A stretch of 64,000 nt of DNA from Alteromonadaceae bacterium M269 (GTDB lineage: Bacteria; Pseudomonadota; Gammaproteobacteria; Enterobacterales; Alteromonadaceae), in assembly GCA_004353515.1 (NCBI GenBank), contig SMNZ01000008.1, positions 46,316 to 110,315 on the forward strand. The letters run 5' to 3'. The stretch's first letter is position 1, and the number at the start of each line of letters is the position of its first letter. Below the pieces are notes generated by a model. The model made no database searches, was not told the origin of the DNA, and was given only the letters and a program-made list of their open reading frames with translations. Below are positions 9,177-19,300 of the stretch, one piece after another. The position numbers and the translations under genes are program-made.

Positions 9177-10518
9177 AAAATTCTCATTAATGATAGCTGC
9201 GCGCACTGTGCTTATCATGGTAAACCTTGTTGCATTAACGCTATTGGTTACCACCCCGGGTTATCACACCACCACTATAGTTGCATCTGCTGTTCTCGTT
9301 TTTCAGTGTGTATGGTTGATTAGATTTGTCGAAAAGACGAATTCAGAACTTGTTCGCTTTTTAGATGCCGCTCGCTACGCAGACTATTCTCAGCGTTTTG
9401 AGCTATCTTCGTTCGGCTCGGGATTTGAAGAACTCAGCAACACCTTTACTGATATTTTAAAGCGCTTCCAACGTGTTCGATCTGAGCAAGAGGAACAACA
9501 AAGACACCTTAAAGCCATTGTCGAACATGTTCCCGTTCCCCTGATGAGTATCGACACGGATGGTGCCCTCACATTATGGAATAACGCATCGCGCAAGCTT
9601 TTCGGCACAAACCCAGTGACTCAATGGCAAGACCTTATGTCTTTTGGGGAGGCTTTCGCCAAACAGGTTTCAACCATAAAGCCTGGCCAGAGACACTTAG
9701 CGACCTTCACTGTCGATGGTATGGAACATCAGCTCAGCCTCTCGGCTACTCAGATACGACTCACTGATAAACACGAGATGCTTATCAGTATGCAAGACAT
9801 CCAAAGTGAGCTGGACAGCGCACAACTGCAAGCTTGGCAAGACTTAGTCAAAGTACTAACACATGAGATTATGAATAGCATTACACCAGTCGCTTCGCTA
9901 GCGAAGACTGCGTCAGATCTCGTTGAAGACAGTAAAACTAAAGTCGGCGAGCATCCGCAGGTCATTGAGGAACTGGATGATATTGCTGATGCAGTAAAAA
10001 CGGTAGCGAGGCGAAGCGATGGGCTGATTCATTTTGTTAATAGTTATCGCAAATTAACCCGTCTCCCAAGCCCAAACAAGAAAGTCATACGCGTTGAGGA
10101 ATTGCTAAAACAAAGCACCATGCTCGCGACTCAAGATTGGCAGGCAAAAGGCATTCAGTTAAATGTCTCTGTAATTCCGAATGAGCTTGATATCAGCGCT
10201 GATGCAAACATGATTGAACAGTTATTGATAAACCTATTACAAAACGCCGAACACGCTGTAGCCGGTAATCATGATGCACAGGTTGAGCTAAAAGCGTACC
10301 TAAACCCAAGAGGTCACGTTGTTGTCCAAGTTAGCGATAACGGAGGCGGAATAGCTTCCGATGTCAGCACAAAAATCTTCGTTCCCTTTTTCACAACAAA
10401 AACCAATGGTTCAGGTGTCGGGTTGGCCTTAGCCAGACAAATTATGCTCGCCCACAATGGCACCATTAAGTATTCCGATAGCGCATCTGGTGGAGCATGT
10501 TTTAGCTTAAGGTTTTAG
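9166..10518 (+). CDS. Membrane sensor histidine kinase partner of the NtrC-type regulator
   Basis: The 450-residue protein has two N-terminal TM helices with almost no periplasmic loop (about residues 10-55), a HAMP-like linker, a PAS domain (about 120-220), an H-box VLTHEIMNSITPV and a HATPase domain with N-box LLQNAEH, DNGGGIA and GSGVGLALARQIM. The lack of a periplasmic sensor suggests membrane or cytoplasmic sensing, perhaps of envelope stress. The ATG overlaps the regulator gene by 11 bases, implying translational coupling. It should phosphorylate D56 of the regulator. The ligand is unknown. Confidence 0.92.
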   Translation: MGFKKFSLMIAARTVLIMVNLVALTLLVTTPGYHTTTIVASAVLVFQCVWLIRFVEKTNSELVRFLDAARYADYSQRFELSSFGSGFEELSNTFTDILKRFQRVRSEQEEQQRHLKAIVEHVPVPLMSIDTDGALTLWNNASRKLFGTNPVTQWQDLMSFGEAFAKQVSTIKPGQRHLATFTVDGMEHQLSLSATQIRLTDKHEMLISMQDIQSELDSAQLQAWQDLVKVLTHEIMNSITPVASLAKTASDLVEDSKTKVGEHPQVIEELDDIADAVKTVARRSDGLIHFVNSYRKLTRLPSPNKKVIRVEELLKQSTMLATQDWQAKGIQLNVSVIPNELDISADANMIEQLLINLLQNAEHAVAGNHDAQVELKAYLNPRGHVVVQVSDNGGGIASDVSTKIFVPFFTTKTNGSGVGLALARQIMLAHNGTIKYSDSASGGACFSLRF

Positions 10519-10717
10519 CGTACGAATGCTTAAAATAAGCAGCCTAAGAATTCATATGAAATTGAGGCACTTATACTGCTACCTATTTGTCTTCGTACGA
10601 ATAAATTTACGATTTACCTAAAAGTTAAACTAGTTCAAAAATCAAACAACACTTCCTAAAATTGTAATTGGAACAGCACCTTGATAGGTTAATATTTTAA
10701 CCAATGAGGCATGTAAA

Positions 10718-11653
10718 ATGAAAAAGGTAACTCTGTTCTTAGTTTCGCTTATTTTCTTTAGTTCTAGCTCTTATGCAATTGGCCCATTCAATACATTGAG
10801 TTTAAGAACTCCAAGTACCAATGGCACAATTTCCCTAATAGAAGTTGATTTCGCTCTTGCTTTGGCAAGAGATCAAATTCAAGCTGCAAACCCTGGATTA
10901 ACTCTTCCCAGCATCAGCACAAACGATCTCGCCAATCGAGGTTTTGCTGAAGTCGCTACACTTAAGCGACAGTTGGAAAACTCTATTAGAAGTGAGATTT
11001 TAAGCATTGGTGAAGTCAGAAGTGTTGGTGCGGTTAATGTCGACTTTTTGCCTTTTGAAATCGTATTGCGTCAGCAAAATAATGCGCTCTTGGTGTCTGT
11101 CGACGGCCTTAGTGCTAACGTATTCGGCGAGGCAGAGAGCCAGGGAATATTTTGCAGAACACCCAGCTTCTCCGTCGCACTCGATGACATCAGTGCAACA
11201 CTTCAATTCAATTTATTTACTGGGAACCTGATGGTTAGCGATATCAATTTCAATGTTTCAAGTAATGCGAATTGCGGTGGCTTACTCGGTTTTATAGGTG
11301 ACTTATTCGCAGATGGAATACTGCGGGACTTGATCGACGACAGCATAGAAGGAGGCCTAGCTTCTATCAATGGCATTGTCGAAAACCAAAACCTATTCGG
11401 AATCAACGACCTAGTTGAAGTGGTTTCTGCGGTTATCACTGGAGCAGCTGATAGGCTCAATTTACCAGCACCAGGCCCTCAAATAGTTAACAGAGAATTA
11501 GGCGAGATCAGTAACTTCCTAGAAGGCGTAAATATTAACTCGGGCTTACAAGTAGGTATTCGTCTAACAGAGAAGATCACTCGCACAGATGGTGAAGGCG
11601 GCTTCTTCTTATTTATCACCGAGCGAGACCTAGAACTCAGTACTAATTTCTAA
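10718..11653 (+). CDS. Secreted protein of unknown function
   Basis: The 311-residue protein has a clear signal peptide (MKKVTLFLVSLIFFSSSSYA). The mature part has long amphipathic alternating segments and few Cys (C at FCRTPS and NANCGG, possibly one disulfide). I recognise no enzyme motif. The pattern of long beta stretches with an amphipathic helical end (DGILRDLIDDSIEGGL) faintly recalls lipid-binding TULIP-like folds, which is speculation. It is monocistronic: a hairpin follows and an AATGAGG ribosome binding site precedes the ATG. Confidence 0.65.
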   Translation: MKKVTLFLVSLIFFSSSSYAIGPFNTLSLRTPSTNGTISLIEVDFALALARDQIQAANPGLTLPSISTNDLANRGFAEVATLKRQLENSIRSEILSIGEVRSVGAVNVDFLPFEIVLRQQNNALLVSVDGLSANVFGEAESQGIFCRTPSFSVALDDISATLQFNLFTGNLMVSDINFNVSSNANCGGLLGFIGDLFADGILRDLIDDSIEGGLASINGIVENQNLFGINDLVEVVSAVITGAADRLNLPAPGPQIVNRELGEISNFLEGVNINSGLQVGIRLTEKITRTDGEGGFFLFITERDLELSTNF

Positions 11654-11677
11654 GCCCCAAGCTGTTAATCTCATTCA

Positions 11678-11709
11678 GGCCCTTAAAATCGAATACAGAT
11701 TTAAGGGCC
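11678..11709. terminator. Hairpin between convergent genes
   Basis: GGCCCTTAAAATC (11678-11690) pairs with GATTTAAGGGCC (11698-11709) with one bulged A and a 7-base loop. It is stable but lacks a T-tract on either side. It probably marks both 3' ends. Confidence 0.5.
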
Positions 11710-11753
11710 AATCATCCAACACTCACGTTCACATGGTGTGTATTTGTCGTCAC

Positions 11754-12479
11754 TTAAGTAGGGTTGGAGAAATGTATCCCCATAATAGCCCTTCTCTGGG
11801 CTTGCTCTAAGTCAGTATATGTGAGTTTAACTTGTGACCTTACTCCATCTTCAAAAGTCGCTAAATAATATAGAATGACATGCTCATCATACTCTGAGTA
11901 AGGCTTGTAATATTGCCCGGCTTGGAACTCCAGTTTGGCAATGGTACCGTGCTCTTCTCTCATAGCTCCCAATACTTGCTCTAGTTGTTCGGGTTCAAAT
12001 ACTTTCCTTGATTCAGGTAAAAAGTCGTTATAGATATCTGTGGCAGTACGTTCTTGTAAGCTTTCTATCCATTTTTTCATTTTAGGCGATTCGCTTGCAT
12101 AAAACGAAAGCCTATCACTGTGTTCTTGTGCCAACTTAGGGATAAAATCTGAAAATTCCGATTTCAATTTTTCCACAGTTGCCGTCGATAGAGAGCTTGA
12201 ACTTAAAACATAAAATATCCTAAATTTAGCATCCCCAACTCCCTTTCCAGGAGTCCACCCAATTTGTATCGCTTTAGAGTTTTCTGGATTTAAAGAGTCA
12301 ATATTATGTATGTAGTAATCCCATGAATAATACATAAGCGACTTTACGATTTTATCGTTGGCTTCATCACTTCCATGAAGATCTAACTCAATAACCTGCA
12401 TATCCTTAGCTACGAAGCTACAACTTTGAAGTAATATTAGTAAGAGAAAAAGGAACCGAGCCTAAACGTTGATTTGCAT
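11754..12479 (-). pseudogene. Lipoprotein gene with in-frame amber codon in its signal peptide
   Basis: An ATG at 12479 (after AGGGAAG) opens a frame M-Q-I-N-V, hits TAG at 12462-12464, then continues without interruption as ARFLFLLLILLQSC, a textbook lipoprotein signal and lipobox, into the 215-residue body that otherwise would begin at an ATG at 12401. The body is charged, without recognised motif, and resembles no family I can name. Starting at 12401 would leave a cytoplasmic protein with no good ribosome binding site and waste a perfect signal sequence. I infer an ancestral lipoprotein of about 241 residues inactivated, or read through, at codon 6. Confidence 0.7.
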
Positions 12480-12689
12480 TGTTCTTCCCTGAGAAAGTTT
12501 GAATATTCCAACACTCTATACGATGCACTTTGAGCTTTGCAAATACACTTCACTTCTAATCACTTTCCAAGCACATCGCACAACATCAAGCCTTTATTTT
12601 TACCCTACTTATTTCGACTCGTATGCGTTATTTTAACGATAGCACCTCTAAGAGCTTAAATAGGAAAACTAACCTTAAGGAATTCAATC

Positions 12690-13106
12690 ATGAAAAAAGT
12701 ATTTTTCGCTGCACTTCTATTAGCATCTGGATATTCTCAAGCAGCATGCGTCAAAACAAATACCGTAGATACACCATCAGTTCATATTAACAACATCAAT
12801 AACCGATTTGGTATTGTTTGGTTAACCAATACGTCTAACCATAGCGTGGATGTTTCAATCACCTCATACGATCAAACGGGTGCCGATGTATCATCTGCTG
12901 TAGTATCCGGCGGAACATCACAAACAATACCGGCTAAAGGCTCTACCGGTTTTGTGTTGCGAGGGAACGGCGCTACGCGAACCGTATATAGTGAACTCAC
13001 TTGGACATCTAATGCATGTCTAAAAAAGCCAATGAATGGCTCACTTGAAACTCAATGGATTAACTCTATCAGTATCCAGAACATTAACGCTGGAAAACCT
13101 TTCTAA
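12690..13106 (+). CDS. Small secreted protein of unknown function
   Basis: The 138-residue protein has a signal peptide (MKKVFFAALLLASGYSQA) and a beta-rich mature part of about 120 residues with two Cys (AACVK and NACLKK) that may form one disulfide. The sequence pattern (NNRFGIVWLTNTSNHSVDVSI) suggests an immunoglobulin-like sandwich around a protein backbone segment, but no family is recognised. AAGGA precedes the ATG by about 9 bases. It stands alone, followed by a strong hairpin. Confidence 0.7.
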   Translation: MKKVFFAALLLASGYSQAACVKTNTVDTPSVHINNINNRFGIVWLTNTSNHSVDVSITSYDQTGADVSSAVVSGGTSQTIPAKGSTGFVLRGNGATRTVYSELTWTSNACLKKPMNGSLETQWINSISIQNINAGKPF

Positions 13107-13124
13107 GGTTTAAATAAATCAATA

Positions 13125-13156
13125 TCTCAGAGCAGAGAATTTCTCTAGCTCTGAGA
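13125..13156. terminator. Long hairpin between convergent genes
   Basis: TCTCAGAGC (13125-13133) plus AGAGA pair with TCTCT plus GCTCTGAGA (13148-13156) with one unpaired A. The stem of about 14 bp probably ends transcripts of both flanking genes, though no T-tract follows. Confidence 0.55.
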
Positions 13157-13194
13157 CTTAGAGCTCATGCAATCGAACTCCCTTATTTTAGCGT

Positions 13195-16083
13195 CTAAGC
13201 CCCCAACCTTCTCCGGATAAAGACTCCAAATAAACCAATTAACAGAACCGTAGCTGGAATACTTCCACCTCCGCTAGATTCAGGTGGAGGAGGCGGTGGC
13301 GCAGGTGTTGATGCAGGATCGTTCGGATCAGTTCCAACCAGGAATTCCTGCAAGTTTGTGCTGCCATCGTTATCAGCATCCTGCTGTGCATCGGAGCTAT
13401 CTAGTGGATCAAGGTTATTCTCGATTTCGAAAGTATCCGGCATACCATCGTTGTCATCGTCGGTATCTGCGTTGTTACCTATGCCATCGTTATCGGTATC
13501 TGTTGTCTCAGTTGCGTCTAGCGGGAATGCATCATCGGTATTGTTAACACCATCATTGTCAGAATCATGTTCGCCATCTAGCCTAAACTCATCCAAAGGT
13601 TGACCTGCAAATACGAGGCTCACAGGTTGCATCAACCCACCTGCTTCAGCCTCGACGAAAACATCGATAAACGCGCCTGTATTGCCATCAAAACGTAAAA
13701 CCTGGTCAGTGTCGCTACTACAAACATAAATATTGCCGTCTGGGCCTAACGTAATGCAGCCAGGGACTCCTAAACCACCGCTTCCAGCACTGATAAACTC
13801 CCCGAGGAACGCACCGTTAGTGTTATAACGCGTTATATTTCGACTGCCTGCATTAGTCACCAGCAAATTACCACCGCTATCTAATGTCATATGTTCGGCA
13901 CTACTTAAGCCTTGTGTCTGAATCAAGGTTTCTGCAAAAGTCGTTAAATTAAACGAAATAAAAGCATTGATATCCCTAGCAACAGCCAACAGCTGATTGT
14001 TGGGTAAGATAACGTAGTCTCTCAGGAATTCGTTATCAGCAACAAAAGTCGAGGTTAGTTGATTACCAGCAGTTGAAAAGTTGAACAACTGAATAATGCT
14101 TGGGTTCAAGCCATTACTGACAAACAAAGTGGAATCCCCTTGCGTTGCAAGGTGAATGGGGAAGTTAGTATTTAATTGGCTGCGGTCAATTGCGACATTC
14201 ATCGACTCAGTCTGTCTATCAAATTGAATAACATCACTAAAAGCGATAAAGAATAGCTGCTGACTATTAGACAACACCATGTCTGAGCGGAATGACAAAC
14301 CACCAGTGCCGACTTCCAATAACGGTTCAATGAAGTTACCAGTTTGCGCATTAAACCTTAAAATACTGTCAGTCCCAGCACTAGCAACCCACACTTCACT
14401 ATTAGCAAGGCTGGTAGGTGTCGAGAAATCAGGAACACCGTCATTATCATCATCTAAATCATTACGGTTTCCTTGATTATCATTATCGAAGTCCAAGGTA
14501 TCCTGAAAGTCATTATCTAGCTCATCAATTGAAGGACCGACACCATCACCGTCAGCATCAATCGTATCTCTCGGATCCAAAGGCAGCGCGTCGTTAATAT
14601 CTGGCGTCCCATCATTATCGTCATCGGTATCCGTGTTATTGCCCATACCATCTTGGTCGGTATCGAATTGTTCGCTAGCGTCATTATCAAAAGCATCTGC
14701 ATTGTCACCAACGCCATCGGAATCTGTATCGTCGGTTTCCAACGGATCGAATGGGAAAGCATCGTCATCATCAAAAACGCCGTCACCATCTCTATCTGTC
14801 ACGCTTGGTAGAATATCGTCTAACACTGTATCAACCACAGCAATTCTTAATGCAGCATTGATTGGAGAAAAGTTATTAACGGTTAGCGCATTGTTAGCAA
14901 CAGTTGCATCACCGCAAGCGATACCACCGCAAATTAGATTTGGATTAGAGAAAACGGGAAGACCAAAGTCTCTGTTAATGTCGCCTGTCCCAATTGAACT
15001 CATGACAGTATTAAATTTGTCAGTCACCAACAAGGCACCCGCAGCTGGTTCAACGCCTTGCGGTTGATCATTAACACGTTGATGACCTGCCCCAAAGTTA
15101 TGCCCAATTTCGTGAGTAAAGGTATCCAGACAATTCGAACCGCCACTAATACCGACGTTACTGATATTAATCAGCACATCTGATTGCGCATTAGGGAAAC
15201 GTGCAATACCGCAAACCCCTCTTTCATTTAAATCATGAGTTCGAATCATAGCGACAATATCTGCACCGAATTGCTCTCGCAGTGCAGCAATTTGTTGCAA
15301 TGAACTGGGAGTTGGTGTGTTTGGATCTTGATCTAAGGCAGCATCCAAGTCAGATAGAGCAACGAAATTTGACGGGTTTTGAGTGCCGATAAACTCTGTA
15401 TGGACAAGCCTTAAGCGAGAGTTAATACCGCTATCAACAAGAGCTTGATTAGCCTTAAAAGTCAGATGCTCAAGGAGTGTTTGTGCCATTTCACCAGGAA
15501 AGGTATCCACAATATTTTGTGTGAAAAGCAGCATAATATCGATAACGATACTGGCTTGATTACTACTCGTTAGCTGTGTTTCAGGTATTTGCAAAGAGGC
15601 AATGTCGCCCACGACATCATTCTCGTAAATACCGGGAGCTAATCCAGCTAACCCGACATTAATCAATGTCACTTCATTTCTACGCTGTTCAATAATCAGC
15701 CGTTGATTGCTTCCCATCAACTCTCCATAGCCAGATTCTTTACCTTGCGTGAACAGGAGTTGAAGCTCATCAGAACCTTGTTTTAGTGTGGATGAAAATG
15801 AATAAGTACCACTTCTATTTTGAGTCACTGTTTCAATGGTGAGATTACCCACTGAGGGCAAAAATGACATGTCAAATGACCAAGTATCATTGCGTGAACT
15901 CTGTGTCAGAAGTTGTTCACCACTTATTGTCATTTGCTGAACAGCAGCTTTTTTGACTTGAGACAGATGCTGAGGCAACTGACTTACTTGATTGTCCGCC
16001 TGAGCAGACGACATACCTATTAGAGCTAATCCTGCCAGCCCAACCCAACTTTTAAAGCGCAGCATATTTCTTCCCGATTTCAT
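13195..16083 (-). CDS. Secreted reprolysin-like zinc metallopeptidase with TSP3 repeats and GlyGly-CTERM-like tail
   Basis: The protein has up to 962 residues. A better start may be the seventh codon (16065), preceded by GGGAAG and giving signal peptide MLRFKSWVGLAGLALIG. The catalytic motif HEIGHNFGAGH (around residue 325) binds zinc as in M12B/M72-type peptidases. Then come Asp-rich thrombospondin type-3 calcium repeats (about 430-550), a beta-propeller/NHL-like region (about 560-800), more TSP3 repeats, a Pro-rich linker and a C-terminal ESSGGGS, hydrophobic helix and RRR. That tail matches the GlyGly-CTERM layout recognised by rhombosortase in type II secretion hosts. It is probably an extracellular or cell-surface protease. 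Confidence 0.88.
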   Translation of the reverse strand: MKSGRNMLRFKSWVGLAGLALIGMSSAQADNQVSQLPQHLSQVKKAAVQQMTISGEQLLTQSSRNDTWSFDMSFLPSVGNLTIETVTQNRSGTYSFSSTLKQGSDELQLLFTQGKESGYGELMGSNQRLIIEQRRNEVTLINVGLAGLAPGIYENDVVGDIASLQIPETQLTSSNQASIVIDIMLLFTQNIVDTFPGEMAQTLLEHLTFKANQALVDSGINSRLRLVHTEFIGTQNPSNFVALSDLDAALDQDPNTPTPSSLQQIAALREQFGADIVAMIRTHDLNERGVCGIARFPNAQSDVLINISNVGISGGSNCLDTFTHEIGHNFGAGHQRVNDQPQGVEPAAGALLVTDKFNTVMSSIGTGDINRDFGLPVFSNPNLICGGIACGDATVANNALTVNNFSPINAALRIAVVDTVLDDILPSVTDRDGDGVFDDDDAFPFDPLETDDTDSDGVGDNADAFDNDASEQFDTDQDGMGNNTDTDDDNDGTPDINDALPLDPRDTIDADGDGVGPSIDELDNDFQDTLDFDNDNQGNRNDLDDDNDGVPDFSTPTSLANSEVWVASAGTDSILRFNAQTGNFIEPLLEVGTGGLSFRSDMVLSNSQQLFFIAFSDVIQFDRQTESMNVAIDRSQLNTNFPIHLATQGDSTLFVSNGLNPSIIQLFNFSTAGNQLTSTFVADNEFLRDYVILPNNQLLAVARDINAFISFNLTTFAETLIQTQGLSSAEHMTLDSGGNLLVTNAGSRNITRYNTNGAFLGEFISAGSGGLGVPGCITLGPDGNIYVCSSDTDQVLRFDGNTGAFIDVFVEAEAGGLMQPVSLVFAGQPLDEFRLDGEHDSDNDGVNNTDDAFPLDATETTDTDNDGIGNNADTDDDNDGMPDTFEIENNLDPLDSSDAQQDADNDGSTNLQEFLVGTDPNDPASTPAPPPPPPESSGGGSIPATVLLIGLFGVFIRRRLGA

Positions 16084-16375
16084 TGGCCTATAAGCAGCGA
16101 AAAAGTTAGTTATCTAAGGTCTGTTGTTCCTAGTCTTTTTGTAGCCGCTAGTTATTATTATGTCGTCATGACTTCTAAACACTTTGATATAGACATCACT
16201 GTCATACGAAAATTATCGTACTAAAAAATCATTGGTGTCAATACTTTCGCTTTGCATAGAGCGGAGGAATGATGGAAGGAAAGAGGCTTAATCTAACATC
16301 CGATAGATCGGAACTAATAAGCTGCATTTGTGGTTCACAACGATAAATGCAGCTTTAGGTTAGTGTGTTTAGGAA

Positions 16376-19300
16376 CTACCGAAAGTAATTCGGTGCCTTA
16401 GGTATTTTTACTTTTTGCGGCGGGTTCTCTTCAAGCTCTTTTAGAAGGTATTCCACCGTCGCTTCGAGCTGAGGGTCACGACCTTGACGCCATAAAGCAG
16501 GATCAAATTCAATCTCGAAATCAGGTGCCATACCGTGATTCTCAATTTCCCACTGCCCATCTCGACCAAAGATTGCGAAATCTGGCGCTCGGACATTTCC
16601 ACCGTCCATCAAAGTAGGTAGTGATTGGGCTGCGACTAACCCACCCCAGGTACGCTTACCAAATAACTTACCGACACCATCTTTGCTGAAGAACCAAGGC
16701 ATAGCATCACCGCCTGAACCGGCTAGTTCATTGATAATCATAGCTTTGGGGCCGTAAATAGCGCCTGCTGGAACAGGAACAGTGATATCACCATGTCGAT
16801 AGAAGATATTGGCTAAATGCGTTTTAGTCAGTGTCTGGGTAACGTAATCCGCGAGTAAACCCCCACCATTAAATCGTTCATCCAAGACAGCACCTTGCTT
16901 GTCAGTCTGGGCATAAAAATAGCGATTGAAACTACTAAACCCGGGCCCCGCTGTGTTAGGCATATAGATATAAGCTAACTTGCCATCACTTAACTCATCA
17001 ACTTTACGTCTATTCGACTCAACCCAATCAATATTGCGAATATTACGTTCATTACGGATAGGTTGAACAATAATCTCTCTAGCATCCTTTCCTTTGGCAT
17101 CAGCAGAGATTTTCACTCGCGTTTGTTTGCCTGCGGTATTCTCAAATAATGCAAATAGGTTTTGTTCGTCCGTTAACTCTTCACCGTTAACCGCAATAAT
17201 GTAATCGCCAACTTCAACATTTAGACCTGGCTGACTCAGCGGTGCAAACAAGTTTGGAGACCAGTTTTCCCCGTTGTATATCTTGCTGATACGGTAGCGA
17301 CCATTTTCAATTTGATAGTCTGCGCCTAGCAACCCACCTGCGACTTGCTTGGCTCTCTCTTGGTCACCACCACCAATGTACATATGCCCAATAGTGATTT
17401 GACCAAGCATTTCAATAAACAAGTAGGTTAAGTCTGAACGATGTCTAACGTTAGCTAGGTAGGGCTCATACGTTTTTATTGCCCAGTCCAAATCCAGGCC
17501 ATGCAAATTTTCGTCATAAAGGAAGTCTCGCTCGCCTCGCCATACTTCATGGAACATTTGTTTCCATTCAGCCTGAGGTTCCACTCTAGCTTGCATTGAT
17601 GAGGTACTTAAGCTGTCACCTGAGCCATCAAGCTTTTTAGTCGATACGATACGCCACCCGTTACGACCTTTGCGTACCAAGGCTTTCTTACCATTAGCTG
17701 AAACAACAAAGCGACTTAATCCTCCAACTTTTCTGGAGAACTCTTTGCTATCAGCATCGAATTGATAAACCGCCAATGAAGATGGTCCCGTGCGGCTCGG
17801 CACATTTTCTACCGCAAACAACTCACCTTTTCCACCAGCTTGCAAATCTACCCAGGTGGTGTCTCTTGAAGGCAAAGCGACGATACGCTGCATGATCCCA
17901 TCAAGCTCAATTTTCAGCTTAGCTTTTTCAGGTTTGCTATCTTCTTTCTCATCTTTAGACGACTCCTCGTCTTTTTTATCGCTATCTTTTTCTTTGGAAG
18001 CTTCTGGTTCTTCATCACTTTCAGGAGACAAAGGTGACTCGGTTTCCTTTGCAAGCACCGCAGCATAAATACTGCGCGATGTACTTCGACCAAGACCAGA
18101 CATATCTGCAAAGCTTATCGTCTCTGCAATATTAGTACTGGCTGTGAAATACAAGTACTGGCCATTTCTGTCAAAAACAGGATGGCGTGCATCACTTAAT
18201 CCGTCGGTAATTTGATAAACCTCTTCTTTATCAAACGAATACAGGTGAATTGCACGAAGCAAGTTCGGTAACTGTTTTGCATAAGCTACCCAATCACTCT
18301 CTGGCGACCAGCTAACTTCCATAACATCAGCACTACTTAGGATATTTCTATCAATCTTGATTGGCTTAGCTTTGTCGCCCTTCTCAAGGTCGACATACCA
18401 CAGCACATTGGCATGATCGGTAAAAGCAATCTTATTGCTATCAGGAGACCAAACCGGATCGTAATAAAACATCTTGGGTAGCTTGATCATCCGGCTTTTT
18501 TCAAAACCTTTTTGGTCTTGAATATACAATGCATACTCGCCGCTACGGTCAGAGAAAAATGCGATAGATTGTCCATCAGGCGACCAAGCAGGGTCTCTTT
18601 CCATTGCACCAACGGTATTAGCGATATTGCGAATATCACCATTTTCTGCCGGTACAGTTAGCACTTCACCGCGCGCTTCAAAAACAGCTCTTTTACCTGT
18701 TGGAGAGATATGAGCATTAGCTATCCGCGACCCTACATTTTTAAAGTGCGACCTAACAGAAGCAACATCTGCATTAAGCGTAATATCAACCTTACGCGCT
18801 TTTTGAGTCTTTACGTCGAAAAGATTAATCGTACCAAACTGATCAAACACAATAGTGTCATCAGGTCCAGCGGAAGCAGAGCGGATGTCCATACCTTTGT
18901 TATCCAAAACCTTTTCTACTTCTTTACTCTTAGTATCGTAAGAAAATAGAGTGAAGTAGCCATTCTTACTGCCCCTGTCGGAGATAAAATACACCTTCTT
19001 CTTTATCCACATAGGGAACTTGTCAGAACTATTGGTATAAGGGATTTTTTCAACACTGGAGTCAGATAACTTGGCTATCCAAATTTTATCTTGTTGGCCA
19101 CCTTGATAACGTTTCCATGCCTGTTGCCATTGGTTTAATGGCTCATACGCTAGATAACGGCTGTTAGAAGAAAAAGCTCCACGCTCCGCGGTTGGTAAAG
19201 GCAGCTGTTCAGGCAGCCCCTTACCATCCAAAGAAACTGTGAAGAGGCGCAAAATATTGACGTGGCTGTTACGTGGAGAACTAAACAGGACCGATTTTCC

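Noticed and set aside
14633-15067. Long plus-strand frame antisense to the metallopeptidase
   Set aside because: Ser/Pro-rich shadow of the Asp-rich TSP3 repeats on the other strand; no start signal or motif.
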